A stretch of 64,000 bases of DNA from Herbiconiux flava (GTDB lineage: Bacteria; Actinomycetota; Actinomycetes; Actinomycetales; Microbacteriaceae). Shown piece after piece: positions 1 through 7,546 of the stretch. The notes beneath the pieces were generated by a model that was not told where the DNA came from, made no database searches, and was given only the letters and a program-made list of their open reading frames with translations. The stretch spans positions 3,410,001-3,474,000 of the forward strand of contig NZ_JACCBM010000001.1 in assembly GCF_013409865.1 (NCBI RefSeq). The letters are read 5' to 3'. Numbering within the stretch: position 1 is the first letter of the stretch; every line of letters begins with the position of its first letter. The position numbers were made by a program, and so were the translations under genes.

Positions 1-1248
1 CACCTCGGTGTCGGCCGCCGCAGCGACGGCCCCCGCCGTCGTCGGGGTTGCCGCGGGCGGGGTGGGAACGACGGGAGCGCTGGCGGCCCCGGCTCCCGAG
101 GCACTGCGAGCGGCCGCGCGGCGGGCGCGGCGGCGGCGGGACGCGCGGACGAGGGCCGTGACGAGGCTCGTCAGCAGCAGCACGGCCGTCACGAGGACGG
201 CCACCGCGAGCACGATCCAGAGCCACGGCGGCACCGCCGGCGACGCCGTCGCGGCCGGGAGGAGCGGTGCGGCAGCGTCGGCCGCCTGCACCGTCACCTC
301 CGTCTGCGCCACCGCGCCGGAGGCGGCACCGGTGAGGATGAGCACGTGGGTGCCGGCCCGAAGGTCCGCCGGAACGTCGAGCACCGCCGCGACCTCCCCC
401 GCCGCGCCCGCGACCAGCGGACCGACCGCCGCGACCCCGTCGTCGAGCGTCGCCACGACCTGCTCGCCGGGGGCGAAGCCGCGGCCGGCGAAGCTGAGCG
501 CGTTGCCCGCGATGGCGGTCGAGGCCGTGTACCCGACGCGCGCCGCCGACGCACCCGAGGCCGGAGCGGCGGCGGGCGCATCCGCCGAGCCCGCCGCAGC
601 ACCCGCCCCACCGGCAGCGGCCCCCGCACCCGCACCACCGGAAGCACCGGCCCCCGCCGCGAACGTGATCGGCGTGAACGTCTCGTTCCCGGCGTTCTTC
701 ACCCCGTGCGCCCCGATCGTGATGATCCCGCACTGCACCTCGCGGCAGTCCACCGAGCCGACGTCGCCGTTGCGGTCGCGGCTCTCGAAGCTCGCCCCGG
801 GGATGACGAGGTCGACGGTCCAGCCGCCCGCGGCGTCCATCACGGCGTTCGCGGCGTCGGCCGTGTCGCTGCCGGGGAAGGCGACAAAGCGCTGGAATCC
901 CGCGTTGTCCTTCGCCTCGCTGTCGGGCACGTAGCGGTAGTCGGCGCCGACCTCGCCGCCCTGGCTCGGCCGCCACGAGGCCGGGTCGACCCAGCCGAAG
1001 AGCACGTACACGCCGCCGAAGCCGCCCGTGATCGACTGGAACCCGCTGCCGGTGACCGTGACCGGCGTCGCATAGTCGGGATCGGCGGTCGCGGTGCCCT
1101 CGGCGTTCGCGACCTTCACCGAACCGGCCGCGTGCGCCGCCGGGGCGCTGAGGGGCGCGATCACCGCGGCCGCGACGAGAGCGCCGACGAGTGCGACGCC
1201 GGCGACGACGCCGGGAAGAACCGGCCGGCGGGAGCGGATGTCGGTCAT
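1..1248 (-). CDS. Heme-locus cell-surface protein, partial (C-terminus beyond left edge)
   Basis: The reading frame stays open to base 1, so 416 codons are seen and the C-terminus is missing. It starts with ATG at 1248, overlapping the stop of the ABC ATPase gene by 4 bp (ATGA), so it is the last visible gene of the heme importer operon. An N-terminal signal peptide (about residues 1-40) is followed by a beta-rich extracellular part containing VYVLFGWVDP and CGIITIGAHGVKN, an Ala/Gly/Pro-rich linker and a membrane segment near residues 338-362, then basic residues. This layout resembles the anchored HtaA-associated surface proteins of actinobacterial hmu/hta loci. Heme binding or relay to the substrate-binding lipoprotein is inferred from context; no clear full HtaA domain is seen. 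Confidence 0.7.
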   Translation of the reverse strand, partial: MTDIRSRRPVLPGVVAGVALVGALVAAAVIAPLSAPAAHAAGSVKVANAEGTATADPDYATPVTVTGSGFQSITGGFGGVYVLFGWVDPASWRPSQGGEVGADYRYVPDSEAKDNAGFQRFVAFPGSDTADAANAVMDAAGGWTVDLVIPGASFESRDRNGDVGSVDCREVQCGIITIGAHGVKNAGNETFTPITFAAGAGASGGAGAGAAAGGAGAAAGSADAPAAAPASGASAARVGYTASTAIAGNALSFAGRGFAPGEQVVATLDDGVAAVGPLVAGAAGEVAAVLDVPADLRAGTHVLILTGAASGAVAQTEVTVQAADAAAPLLPAATASPAVPPWLWIVLAVAVLVTAVLLLTSLVTALVRASRRRRARRAAARSASGAGAASAPVVPTPPAATPTTAGAVAAAADTEV

Positions 1249-2123
1249 GGGCGATTCCTCCGAGGAGACGTAGGGAGCGGGCCGGGCGACCGGGCCGGGC
1301 GCACGAGCAGCGTCCCGTCGACCCGGTGCACGAGGATCGGGTGCCGGTACACCGCGCTCAGCAGCGCCGCGTCGAGCGCCTCGACGGGCGCCCCGTCGGC
1401 CCGCACGCGCCCGCTCTCGAGCACGACGACGCGGGTGGCGTGCGCGGCCGCCAGGTCGAGGTCGTGCAGCACGACGACGGCCGATCCCCCGGCGTCGGTG
1501 TGGGCACGCAGGTGGCCGAGCAGCCGCTCCTGGTGCCGGATGTCGAGGCTCGCCGTCGGCTCGTCCAGCAGCACGAGCTCGCAGCCCTGCGCCCGCACCC
1601 GGGCCCACGCGGCGCGGGCCTGCTCGCCGCCCGAGAGCTCGGGCAGCCGGCGGTGCTGCAGCGCGCCGAGCTCGGCGTCGTCGACGGCGGCGTCGACCCG
1701 CTCCGACTCCTCGACCGGCGCGAGCGACGGCCACGGCGCGAGCCCCATCGCGACGACCTCGCGCACGGTGAACGGGAACGAGACGTCGTTCGACTGCGTC
1801 AGCACCGAGCGGATGCGCGCCAGATCCCCCGCCCGCCACGACGCCACGGCGCGGCCGTCGACCGCCACCCTGCCCGAGGTCGGCGTGACGTCGCCCGCCA
1901 GCACGTGCAGCAGCGTCGACTTGCCCGCCCCGTTCGGCCCGACGAGCGCGACGAGCTCGCCCGCGCCGATCCCGAGCGACACCGAGTCGAGGATCGCGCG
2001 CCCCTCCACCTCGAGCCCCACCCCGTCGGCCACGATCCGCGGCGCGACCGATGCCGCGCCGCCCCCGACGACCTCGGCCCCTGCTGCAGAGCGCGCCGCC
2101 ACCACCCCCCGCATCACGCCCAC
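1245..2123 (-). CDS. hmuV: Heme/iron-chelate ABC transporter ATP-binding protein (HmuV type)
   Basis: Cytoplasmic ATPase that would energise heme or iron-chelate import. The 292-residue protein carries Walker A VGPNGAGKST, the ABC signature LSGGEQARAAWA, Walker B LVLLDEPTASLD and an H-loop VVLHDLDLAAAHA, all in normal order and spacing for the FepC/HmuV family. It overlaps the upstream permease gene by about 10 bp and the downstream surface-protein gene by 4 bp, so translation is probably coupled. ATG at 2123 is used; an internal ATG at 2114 would also work. Expression should follow the iron boxes upstream of hmuT. The substrate (heme rather than a siderophore) is inferred from the neighbouring HtaA gene. 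Confidence 0.9.
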   Translation of the reverse strand: MGVMRGVVAARSAAGAEVVGGGAASVAPRIVADGVGLEVEGRAILDSVSLGIGAGELVALVGPNGAGKSTLLHVLAGDVTPTSGRVAVDGRAVASWRAGDLARIRSVLTQSNDVSFPFTVREVVAMGLAPWPSLAPVEESERVDAAVDDAELGALQHRRLPELSGGEQARAAWARVRAQGCELVLLDEPTASLDIRHQERLLGHLRAHTDAGGSAVVVLHDLDLAAAHATRVVVLESGRVRADGAPVEALDAALLSAVYRHPILVHRVDGTLLVRPARSPGPLPTSPRRNRP

Positions 2124-3262
2124 CCGCCCGACCGCCGCCGCGTGCGCCGGATCAGCCAGAAGAAGAACGGCCCGCCCACCAGCGCGGTGAGCATCCCGAG
2201 CGGCAGGTCGGCGTACGGCACCGCCGTGCGCGCCACCAGGTCGGCCGCGAGCAGCAGCAGCGCCCCGCCCAGCGCGCTCGCCACGATCAGCCGTCGGTGT
2301 CCCGGGCCGAGCAGCATCCGCATCAGGTGGGGCACCACGAGCCCCACGAATGCGACGATCCCGCAGAGCGCCACGGCCGCGGCCGTCAGGATCGCGATCA
2401 CCACGATCGCGATCACCCGCGTCGACTCCACCTTCACGCCCAGGTGCCTGGCCTGCCGCTCGCCCAGCGCCATCAGGTCGAGGCGCCGCGCCAGCAGCAG
2501 CGCGAACACCGTGCCGGCCAGGCAGATCGGCAGCACGATCGCCACGTCCTGCCAGCGGCTGCCGTTCAGCGAGCCGAGCTGCCAGAACACGATCTGCTCG
2601 CGCTGCTGCGTCGACGCGGCGAACATCAGGAACGCGATGCCGGCACCCGCCACCGCCGTCACCGCGATGCCCGTCAAGAGCAGCGTCACCACCTCAGTGC
2701 GCCCCCGCGACCGCGCGGTCAGGTACACCAGCAGCGTCGCCGCGAGCCCGCCCGCGAAGGCGAAGACCGGCGCGGTCAGGATGCCGAGGAACGTCGCCCC
2801 CAGCACGATCGCCGTGCTCGCCCCGAGCGCCGCCCCGGCCGACACCCCCACCACCCCCGGCTCGGCGAGCGGGTTGCGGAACACCCCCTGCATGACGACC
2901 CCGCCCACCGCGAGCGAGGCGCCCACGACCGCCGCCATGGCGATCCGCGGGAAGCGGATGGCCCACAGCGTGGCATCGGCGTTCGGATGCACGGGCACCG
3001 CCGCCACGGGCAGCACCGCCGGGGCGCCGACCCCGGTCAGCAGCTCGTTGCCGTGCAGCGCGAGCGACCCCACGATCTCCGGCACCGGTACCGGCAGCTG
3101 CCCGATGCCCGCCGAGACCACCGCGAGCACCACGACGCCGACGCCGAGCAGCAGCACCGTCAGCCGGTACCGGGCAGCGCGGGGCCCGGTCGGGACGACC
3201 CGGGGCCCAGGCGGAGGCGGGGGCGTAGTCGACACCGCCACCGGGGCGACCGTGGCGGTCAC
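2114..3262 (-). CDS. hmuU: Heme/iron-chelate ABC transporter permease, FecCD family
   Basis: Integral membrane permease of a BtuC/FecCD importer, 382 residues with about nine to ten hydrophobic segments after a Pro-rich cytoplasmic N-terminus. Family motifs include RFPRIAMAAVVGASLAVGG, the GVFRNPLAEPGVVGVSAGAA stretch that begins most FecCD proteins, and the C-terminal GIVAFVGLVVPHLMRMLLG, which contacts the ATPase. The GTG start at 3262 overlaps the hmuT stop as GTGA, the arrangement expected for a coupled operon. It works with the HmuT-like lipoprotein and HmuV-like ATPase on either side. A much longer open frame extends upstream on the same strand, but it runs antisense-like through hmuT in another frame and has no transporter features. 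Confidence 0.9.
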   Translation of the reverse strand: MTATVAPVAVSTTPPPPPGPRVVPTGPRAARYRLTVLLLGVGVVVLAVVSAGIGQLPVPVPEIVGSLALHGNELLTGVGAPAVLPVAAVPVHPNADATLWAIRFPRIAMAAVVGASLAVGGVVMQGVFRNPLAEPGVVGVSAGAALGASTAIVLGATFLGILTAPVFAFAGGLAATLLVYLTARSRGRTEVVTLLLTGIAVTAVAGAGIAFLMFAASTQQREQIVFWQLGSLNGSRWQDVAIVLPICLAGTVFALLLARRLDLMALGERQARHLGVKVESTRVIAIVVIAILTAAAVALCGIVAFVGLVVPHLMRMLLGPGHRRLIVASALGGALLLLAADLVARTAVPYADLPLGMLTALVGGPFFFWLIRRTRRRSGGWA

Positions 3263-4362
3263 CGGGCGGCATCCGGAGCGTAGAGCCCGACGGCGAGCGC
3301 CTCGAGCACCCGCGCGCTGTCGGGCCCGAAGCTGAGGATCTGCGAGTCGGGCATGTCGACGACCCGTCGGTGCTGCCCGGCCGGCGTCTGCTGCAGGGCG
3401 GGCACCGCCTCGAGCAGCCCGTCGACCCCGTCGACCGACTCGAGGCCGCCGGTCATCACGAGCACGAGGTCGGGCGCGGCCGCCACGAGCCCCTCGTCGG
3501 TGAGGGGCCGCATGCCGTTCCAGCCGATCTCGGCCGAGACGTCGATGCCGCCGAGCGCCGTGACGAGGTCGTCGGCGCCCGAGCCCTGGCCGAACAGGTA
3601 GTAGACGCCGGCCTGTCCGCGCACGTAGAGGAAGACGATACGCAGCCGCTCGGCGGGATCGGCGGGCGCGACGGCGGCGATGGCCGCGACGGCGGCGTCG
3701 ATCTCGGCCCCCGTGCGGGCGGCGAGCTGGTCGCCCCGCTCCGGCACCCCGAGCCCCGCGGCGACCTGCCCGATCAGCTCGCCGGTGCCCGCGAGCGAGC
3801 GGTGCGAGTCGACCACGACCACGGGCACCCCGGTGTCGCGCAGCTGCAGGATCGTGTCCCACGGACCCAGGCTCGTGTCGGTGACGATCACGGTCGGCGC
3901 CAGCGCGAGGATCGCCTCGGCGTTGAGGTCGTGCCCGTTCTGCGTCACGAGCGGCCGGTCGGCGATCTCGGCGAAGCCGCTCGAGACGTCGCGCCCCACG
4001 ACCTGCTCGCCGAAGCCCAGCTCGAACACGATCCGCGAGAGCGAGCCGTAGATGTCGAGGGCCAGGATGCGCGAGGTGTCGCTGACGGTGACGGCCGTCC
4101 CCTGGGCATCCGTCACCGTGTCCGGCAGCGCCTGCGCGGGCTCGGTGATCGCCTCGACGGGGCTCGCCGGGGCCGCGACGCTCGAGGGCCCCTCCCAGGC
4201 CTTGGGGCTCGCGACCGGGGTGACGTCGGCGAGGGCGGGAGTGGCCCGGCCGGCGTCGGTCGAGCCGTCGGCCGCGGTCGAGCATCCGGAGAGCAGAGCG
4301 AGACTCAGAACGGCGCCGGCGACGGCGAGGAGGGGGCGGGGCAGGGAGGTCACGGAATCCAC
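3259..4362 (-). CDS. hmuT: Heme ABC transporter substrate-binding lipoprotein (HmuT type)
   Basis: Binds heme at the outer face of the membrane and delivers it to the permease. The N-terminus has a lipoprotein signal with lipobox LLSGC, then a class III (PBP2/TroA-like) binding fold. VSDTSRILALDIYGSLSRIV, EQVVGRDVSSGF and the FLYVRGQAGVYYLFGQGSGA segment are typical of HmuT proteins, and the length (367 aa) is normal. The GTG at 4362 lies 7 bp from the first of two iron boxes; a second in-frame GTG at 4353 is an equally good start. It is the first gene of an operon with hmuU, hmuV and a surface protein. DtxR/IdeR repression in iron-replete cells is inferred from the boxes. Confidence 0.9.
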   Translation of the reverse strand: MDSVTSLPRPLLAVAGAVLSLALLSGCSTAADGSTDAGRATPALADVTPVASPKAWEGPSSVAAPASPVEAITEPAQALPDTVTDAQGTAVTVSDTSRILALDIYGSLSRIVFELGFGEQVVGRDVSSGFAEIADRPLVTQNGHDLNAEAILALAPTVIVTDTSLGPWDTILQLRDTGVPVVVVDSHRSLAGTGELIGQVAAGLGVPERGDQLAARTGAEIDAAVAAIAAVAPADPAERLRIVFLYVRGQAGVYYLFGQGSGADDLVTALGGIDVSAEIGWNGMRPLTDEGLVAAAPDLVLVMTGGLESVDGVDGLLEAVPALQQTPAGQHRRVVDMPDSQILSFGPDSARVLEALAVGLYAPDAAR

Positions 4363-4368
4363 TCTAGC

Positions 4369-4407
4369 TTTGGTTAGGCTTAACTTACTATGGTTAGGCT
4401 GTCCTAA
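4369..4407. promoter_or_regulatory. Tandem DtxR/IdeR-type iron boxes in the divergent heme promoter
   Basis: Two 19-bp sites, 4369-4387 and 4389-4407, each match 15 of 19 positions of the TTAGGTTAGGCTAACCTAA consensus as I recall it; both contain GGTTAGGCT. They lie side by side, one base apart, between hmuT (minus) and the HtaA gene (plus), so a dimer pair could repress both directions when iron is plentiful. Confidence 0.8.
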
Positions 4408-4444
4408 CTCAGGACGATCGTCAACCGTTCAGAAAGGCAGCACT

Positions 4445-5890
4445 GTGGTTTCACGCAGCACTGTGGATTCGACCATCCCGAGGCGGGGGCGCACCGCCCT
4501 CCGCCGCTCCCTCGCCGTCGTGGCGGCATCCGCGCTCACCGCCGGCTTCGCCCTCACCGCGACCACCGCGGCGAGCGCCGCCCCCTCCGAGGGCACCATC
4601 ACCGACGCCTCCTTCACCTGGGGGCTCAGCAACGAGGCGGGCGGCGGGGCGTTCTTCGGCGGCTGCAACTTCCTCAGCGCGGGCACCGCGGGCGACACGG
4701 GCAGCTCGCGGGTGTGGACCGAGGCCGACGGCTTCTACTCCGCCTCCAGCGGCGACGTGAGCATCGTGAAGCCGGATGCGACGGGCGCCCTCGTGCCCAC
4801 GAGCTGGGCCACCAAGTGCCAGACGCCCGCCGGCACCCCCGTGTCGGCCGCCAGCACCTCGTCGCTGACCAAGAACGCGGTCGTCTTCGGCGGCGGCACC
4901 GGCACCGCGGCGGCGGACGGATCGGTGGAGGTCTCCTGGAACGGCTCGTTCACCGTCGCCTTCTACGGCGGCCTGACCTACTGGACGGCGTCGGACCCGG
5001 TGCTGACCCTCGACGCGGCCGGCAACGGCGAGCTCACCGCCACCGCGAGCGGCTACGGCACGAGCATGGAGGACCAGACCCAGTGGGTGCCGGTCGCCGC
5101 CCAGGAGATCGTGCTCGCCGACATCGCGGGCGCCTCCGTCGGCGACGAGGGCCTGACGGTCACCCCCGCCTACCTCGGCGTGCCGGTGACCACGAGCGGC
5201 ACGCCGCAGGCGACCACCGGCGCGAGCTGGGGATCGTTCCCGCAGAGCTTCGTCGACTTCCAGAACCTGACCGGGCAGTCGAGCTACTGGTACAGCTCGG
5301 GCGGATCGCGTGACGCCGCGAAGCCGGCCAGCCCGCTCGCGGTCGACTGGACGGTCGAGGGCGCGGTCGTGACCCCGCCCGAGGAGCCGGCTGCGGACGA
5401 GCGCGACATCGAGGTGACGGTGCCCACCGTCGTCACGCCCGAGCCCGAGGACGGCTCGTTCGGCTGGAGCTTCGCCGGCGGCGACGCGATCGCGCTCGGC
5501 ACCGCCACCCAGGCGGGCAGCACCTTCGTCGCCGAGGGCGCGATGACCCCGATCACGGTGACCGACACCCGCACCGGCGGCGCCTCGGCGTACCAGTGGA
5601 GCATCTCGGGCCAGGTCGCCGGCTTCACCTCCGGCACCGGCACGGCGGCCTTCGGGGCCGACGCGCTGGGCTGGACGCCGAGCGTGACCGGCGCGGGCAC
5701 CGGAGTCGCAGCGGGGGCCGCCGTGGCTCCGCAGCTGCAGGGCGGCCCCGGGCTCGCCAGCTCGGGCATCCTCGCGTCGAGCTCGGCCGCGTCGGGCGCC
5801 ACCATCGGGGCCGACCTCCGTCTGGTCATCCCGAGCTCGACCCCGGCGGGCGACTACACCTCGACGCTGACCATCACGGCGCTGAGCTAG
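4445..5890 (+). CDS. Secreted HtaA heme-binding domain protein with WxL-like C-terminal domain
   Basis: 481-residue exported protein. A signal peptide ends near ASAAPS (about residue 43). The first half is an HtaA domain (TWGLSNE, then WNGSFTVAFYGGLTYWTASDP), the domain that captures hemin in Corynebacterium HtaA/HtaB. From about residue 325 comes a separate beta domain with LGWTPSV, GLASSGILASSSA and a terminal PAGDYTSTLTIT. That is the pattern of the WxL surface domain, although the final WxL tripeptide is not intact. No LPXTG or membrane anchor is present. GTG at 4445 is preceded by AGAAAGG at 4431-4437. It is divergent from hmuT across two iron boxes and followed by a DUF916 gene, the usual partner of WxL proteins. 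The HtaA call is strong; the WxL call is moderate. Confidence 0.82.
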   Translation: MVSRSTVDSTIPRRGRTALRRSLAVVAASALTAGFALTATTAASAAPSEGTITDASFTWGLSNEAGGGAFFGGCNFLSAGTAGDTGSSRVWTEADGFYSASSGDVSIVKPDATGALVPTSWATKCQTPAGTPVSAASTSSLTKNAVVFGGGTGTAAADGSVEVSWNGSFTVAFYGGLTYWTASDPVLTLDAAGNGELTATASGYGTSMEDQTQWVPVAAQEIVLADIAGASVGDEGLTVTPAYLGVPVTTSGTPQATTGASWGSFPQSFVDFQNLTGQSSYWYSSGGSRDAAKPASPLAVDWTVEGAVVTPPEEPAADERDIEVTVPTVVTPEPEDGSFGWSFAGGDAIALGTATQAGSTFVAEGAMTPITVTDTRTGGASAYQWSISGQVAGFTSGTGTAAFGADALGWTPSVTGAGTGVAAGAAVAPQLQGGPGLASSGILASSSAASGATIGADLRLVIPSSTPAGDYTSTLTITALS

Positions 5891-5903
5891 CCGCTCGCAT
5901 CTC

Positions 5904-5957
5904 TCGGCCCGTCTCGGGCCGACCGGCAGGGGGCGGATGCGCGTTCCGCCCCCTGCC
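5904..5957. terminator. Two consecutive perfect hairpins between the HtaA and DUF916 genes
   Basis: Hairpin 1 pairs TCGGCCCG (5904-5911) with CGGGCCGA (5915-5922) around a 3-nt loop. Hairpin 2 has a perfect 13-bp stem (5925-5937 with 5945-5957) and a 7-nt loop. There is no U-run, so this could be a factor-assisted terminator or a processing/stability element that sets the ratio of the two gene products. Confidence 0.55.
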
Positions 5958-6020
5958 TCACCCCCACCTGCCCTGCCCCATTCCTCCCCCGCTCAGTCAG
6001 CCCAGTCAGCCCAGCCCAGG

Positions 6021-7088
6021 ATGCCCATGCCCTCGCTCCCGTTCCGCCTCGCCGTGGCGGCCCCCGTCGCCGCCCTCCTTGTGGCGGCCGCCCTGGCGCC
6101 CTCCGGCGCCGTCGCGGCAGCCGCGCCGGCCACCCCCGCCGCCGCACCCGTGGCGACCGCCGCCGACGCCGGCCCCAGCTGGAGCGTCGCCCCCGCCGAC
6201 CGCCCCCTCCCCGACGGCACCGCCGAGACCGGACGCGCCAACTTCGACTACGCCGTCGAACCCGGAGCCGTCATCGACGACGCCTTCGAGATCCGCAACG
6301 ACGGAGCCGTGCCGCTCGAGCTGCAGGTCTACGCGGCCGACGCCTTCACCACCCGCGAGGGCAGCATCGACCTCCTGCCCGCCGGCGAGCCCTCGGTCGA
6401 CGCCGGCACCTGGATCACGGTGGCCGTGCCCCAGGTCACCCTCCAGCCGGGCGAGACCACGGCGGTGCCCTTCCGCATCTCCGTGCCCGCGGATGCCCGT
6501 CCCGGCGACCACCCCGCCGGCCTGATCTCCTCCGCACTGACCGCGTCCGACTCGGCCACCGTGCAGGTCGACCGCCGGCTCGGCAGCCGCGTCTACCTCC
6601 GCGTCGACGGTGAGCTCACCCCGGCCGCGACGGTCACCGGCGTCAGCGTCGACTACTCCGGCAGCTGGAACCCGCTCGCCGTGGGCGCGCTCAACGTCGT
6701 CTACACGCTCGAGAACACCGGAGACACCCGGGTCACCGCGGTCTCCTCGGTCGCGGCCGGCGGACCGTTCGGCCTCGCGGGGGTCGCCGCGAGCGAGCAG
6801 CTCGCCGAGGTGCTCCCCGGCTCCGCGATCGAGGTGCGGCAGCGGCTCGAGGGCGTCGCGGCACTCGTCTGGCTGAGCGGCGCCGTGCGGGTGCAGCCGG
6901 AGGGCGTCGGTCTCGGCGGCGGGACGCTCGCACCGATCGAGGCGCCGTTCTCGTTCGCCGCCCTGCCGTTCGTTCCGCTGATCGCGCTGCTCGTCGTCGC
7001 GGTGCTCGTGCTCGTGCTCGCGATCCTGCTGATCGTGCGCACCCGTCGTCGCCGGGATCGGGGCCGGATGCCGGGAGAACCTGTCTAG
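6021..7088 (+). CDS. DUF916 (WxL-interacting) membrane-anchored protein
   Basis: Surface protein of 355 residues. A signal peptide (about 1-35) precedes a beta-sandwich region: ANFDYAVEPGAVIDDAFEIR, LQPGETTAVPFRISVPADA and RPGDHPAGLISS are typical of DUF916, described in Firmicutes as the peptidoglycan-binding part of WxL-interacting proteins. A single C-terminal membrane helix (about residues 315-340) and a basic RTRRRRDRGR tail follow. ATG at 6021 is chosen because it directly precedes the signal peptide; the frame is open further upstream but lacks a better start. It follows the HtaA/WxL-like gene on the same strand, separated by two hairpins, so the pair may form one surface complex that holds the heme receptor at the wall. 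Confidence 0.75.
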   Translation: MPMPSLPFRLAVAAPVAALLVAAALAPSGAVAAAAPATPAAAPVATAADAGPSWSVAPADRPLPDGTAETGRANFDYAVEPGAVIDDAFEIRNDGAVPLELQVYAADAFTTREGSIDLLPAGEPSVDAGTWITVAVPQVTLQPGETTAVPFRISVPADARPGDHPAGLISSALTASDSATVQVDRRLGSRVYLRVDGELTPAATVTGVSVDYSGSWNPLAVGALNVVYTLENTGDTRVTAVSSVAAGGPFGLAGVAASEQLAEVLPGSAIEVRQRLEGVAALVWLSGAVRVQPEGVGLGGGTLAPIEAPFSFAALPFVPLIALLVVAVLVLVLAILLIVRTRRRRDRGRMPGEPV

Positions 7089-7138
7089 CGGCATCCCCCG
7101 GCGGTACTGTGGGCCCACCCGCAACGGAAGGATCCGGC

Positions 7139-7546
7139 ATGACCGCCAGCGACGAGATCGACCAGCTGATCGCGAAGCACCCCGACTGGCGCGGAGCGAA
7201 GCTCGCGGAGATGCGCCGGATCATCCTCGAGGTCGACCCCGGCATCGTCGAGGAGTGGAAGTGGATGGGTTCGCCCGTCTGGGAGCTCGACGGCATCCTG
7301 ATCGTGGGCGACATCTTCAAGGCGAAGGTCAAGCTGGGCTTCCTGTACGGCGCCTCGCTGGACGACCCGCAGGGGCTCTTCAACGGCGAGCTCGGCGGCA
7401 ACCAGCGCCGCAGCGTCGAGTTCGCCGAGGGCCACTCGGTCGACGAGCAGGCCTTCAAGGACCTCGTGCGCGCGGCGATCGAGCGCAACCGGGCCAAGCC
7501 CGCCAAGCCCGCCAAGGCCAAGACGTCCAAGACCACCGGCTCATGA
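7139..7546 (+). CDS. DUF1801 domain protein
   Basis: Small cytoplasmic protein of 135 residues with the DUF1801 (YdhG/YdeI-like) signature: IVEEWKWMGSPVWELDG followed by IFKAKVKLGFLYGASL. The C-terminus is a Lys/Ala/Pro-rich low-complexity tail (AKPAKPAKAKTSK), which may bind nucleic acid or anionic surfaces. ATG at 7139 is supported by GGAAGG upstream. The stop overlaps the start of the next gene (ATGA), so the two are co-translated. The biochemical function of the family is not established, and I do not assign one. Confidence 0.8.
   Translation: MTASDEIDQLIAKHPDWRGAKLAEMRRIILEVDPGIVEEWKWMGSPVWELDGILIVGDIFKAKVKLGFLYGASLDDPQGLFNGELGGNQRRSVEFAEGHSVDEQAFKDLVRAAIERNRAKPAKPAKAKTSKTTGS

Noticed and set aside
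2114..4285. Long open frame of 723 codons on the minus strand
   Set aside because: Only the part after GTG 3262 is the FecCD permease. The upstream half is an Arg/Gly-rich out-of-phase reading of hmuT, which has clear protein evidence.
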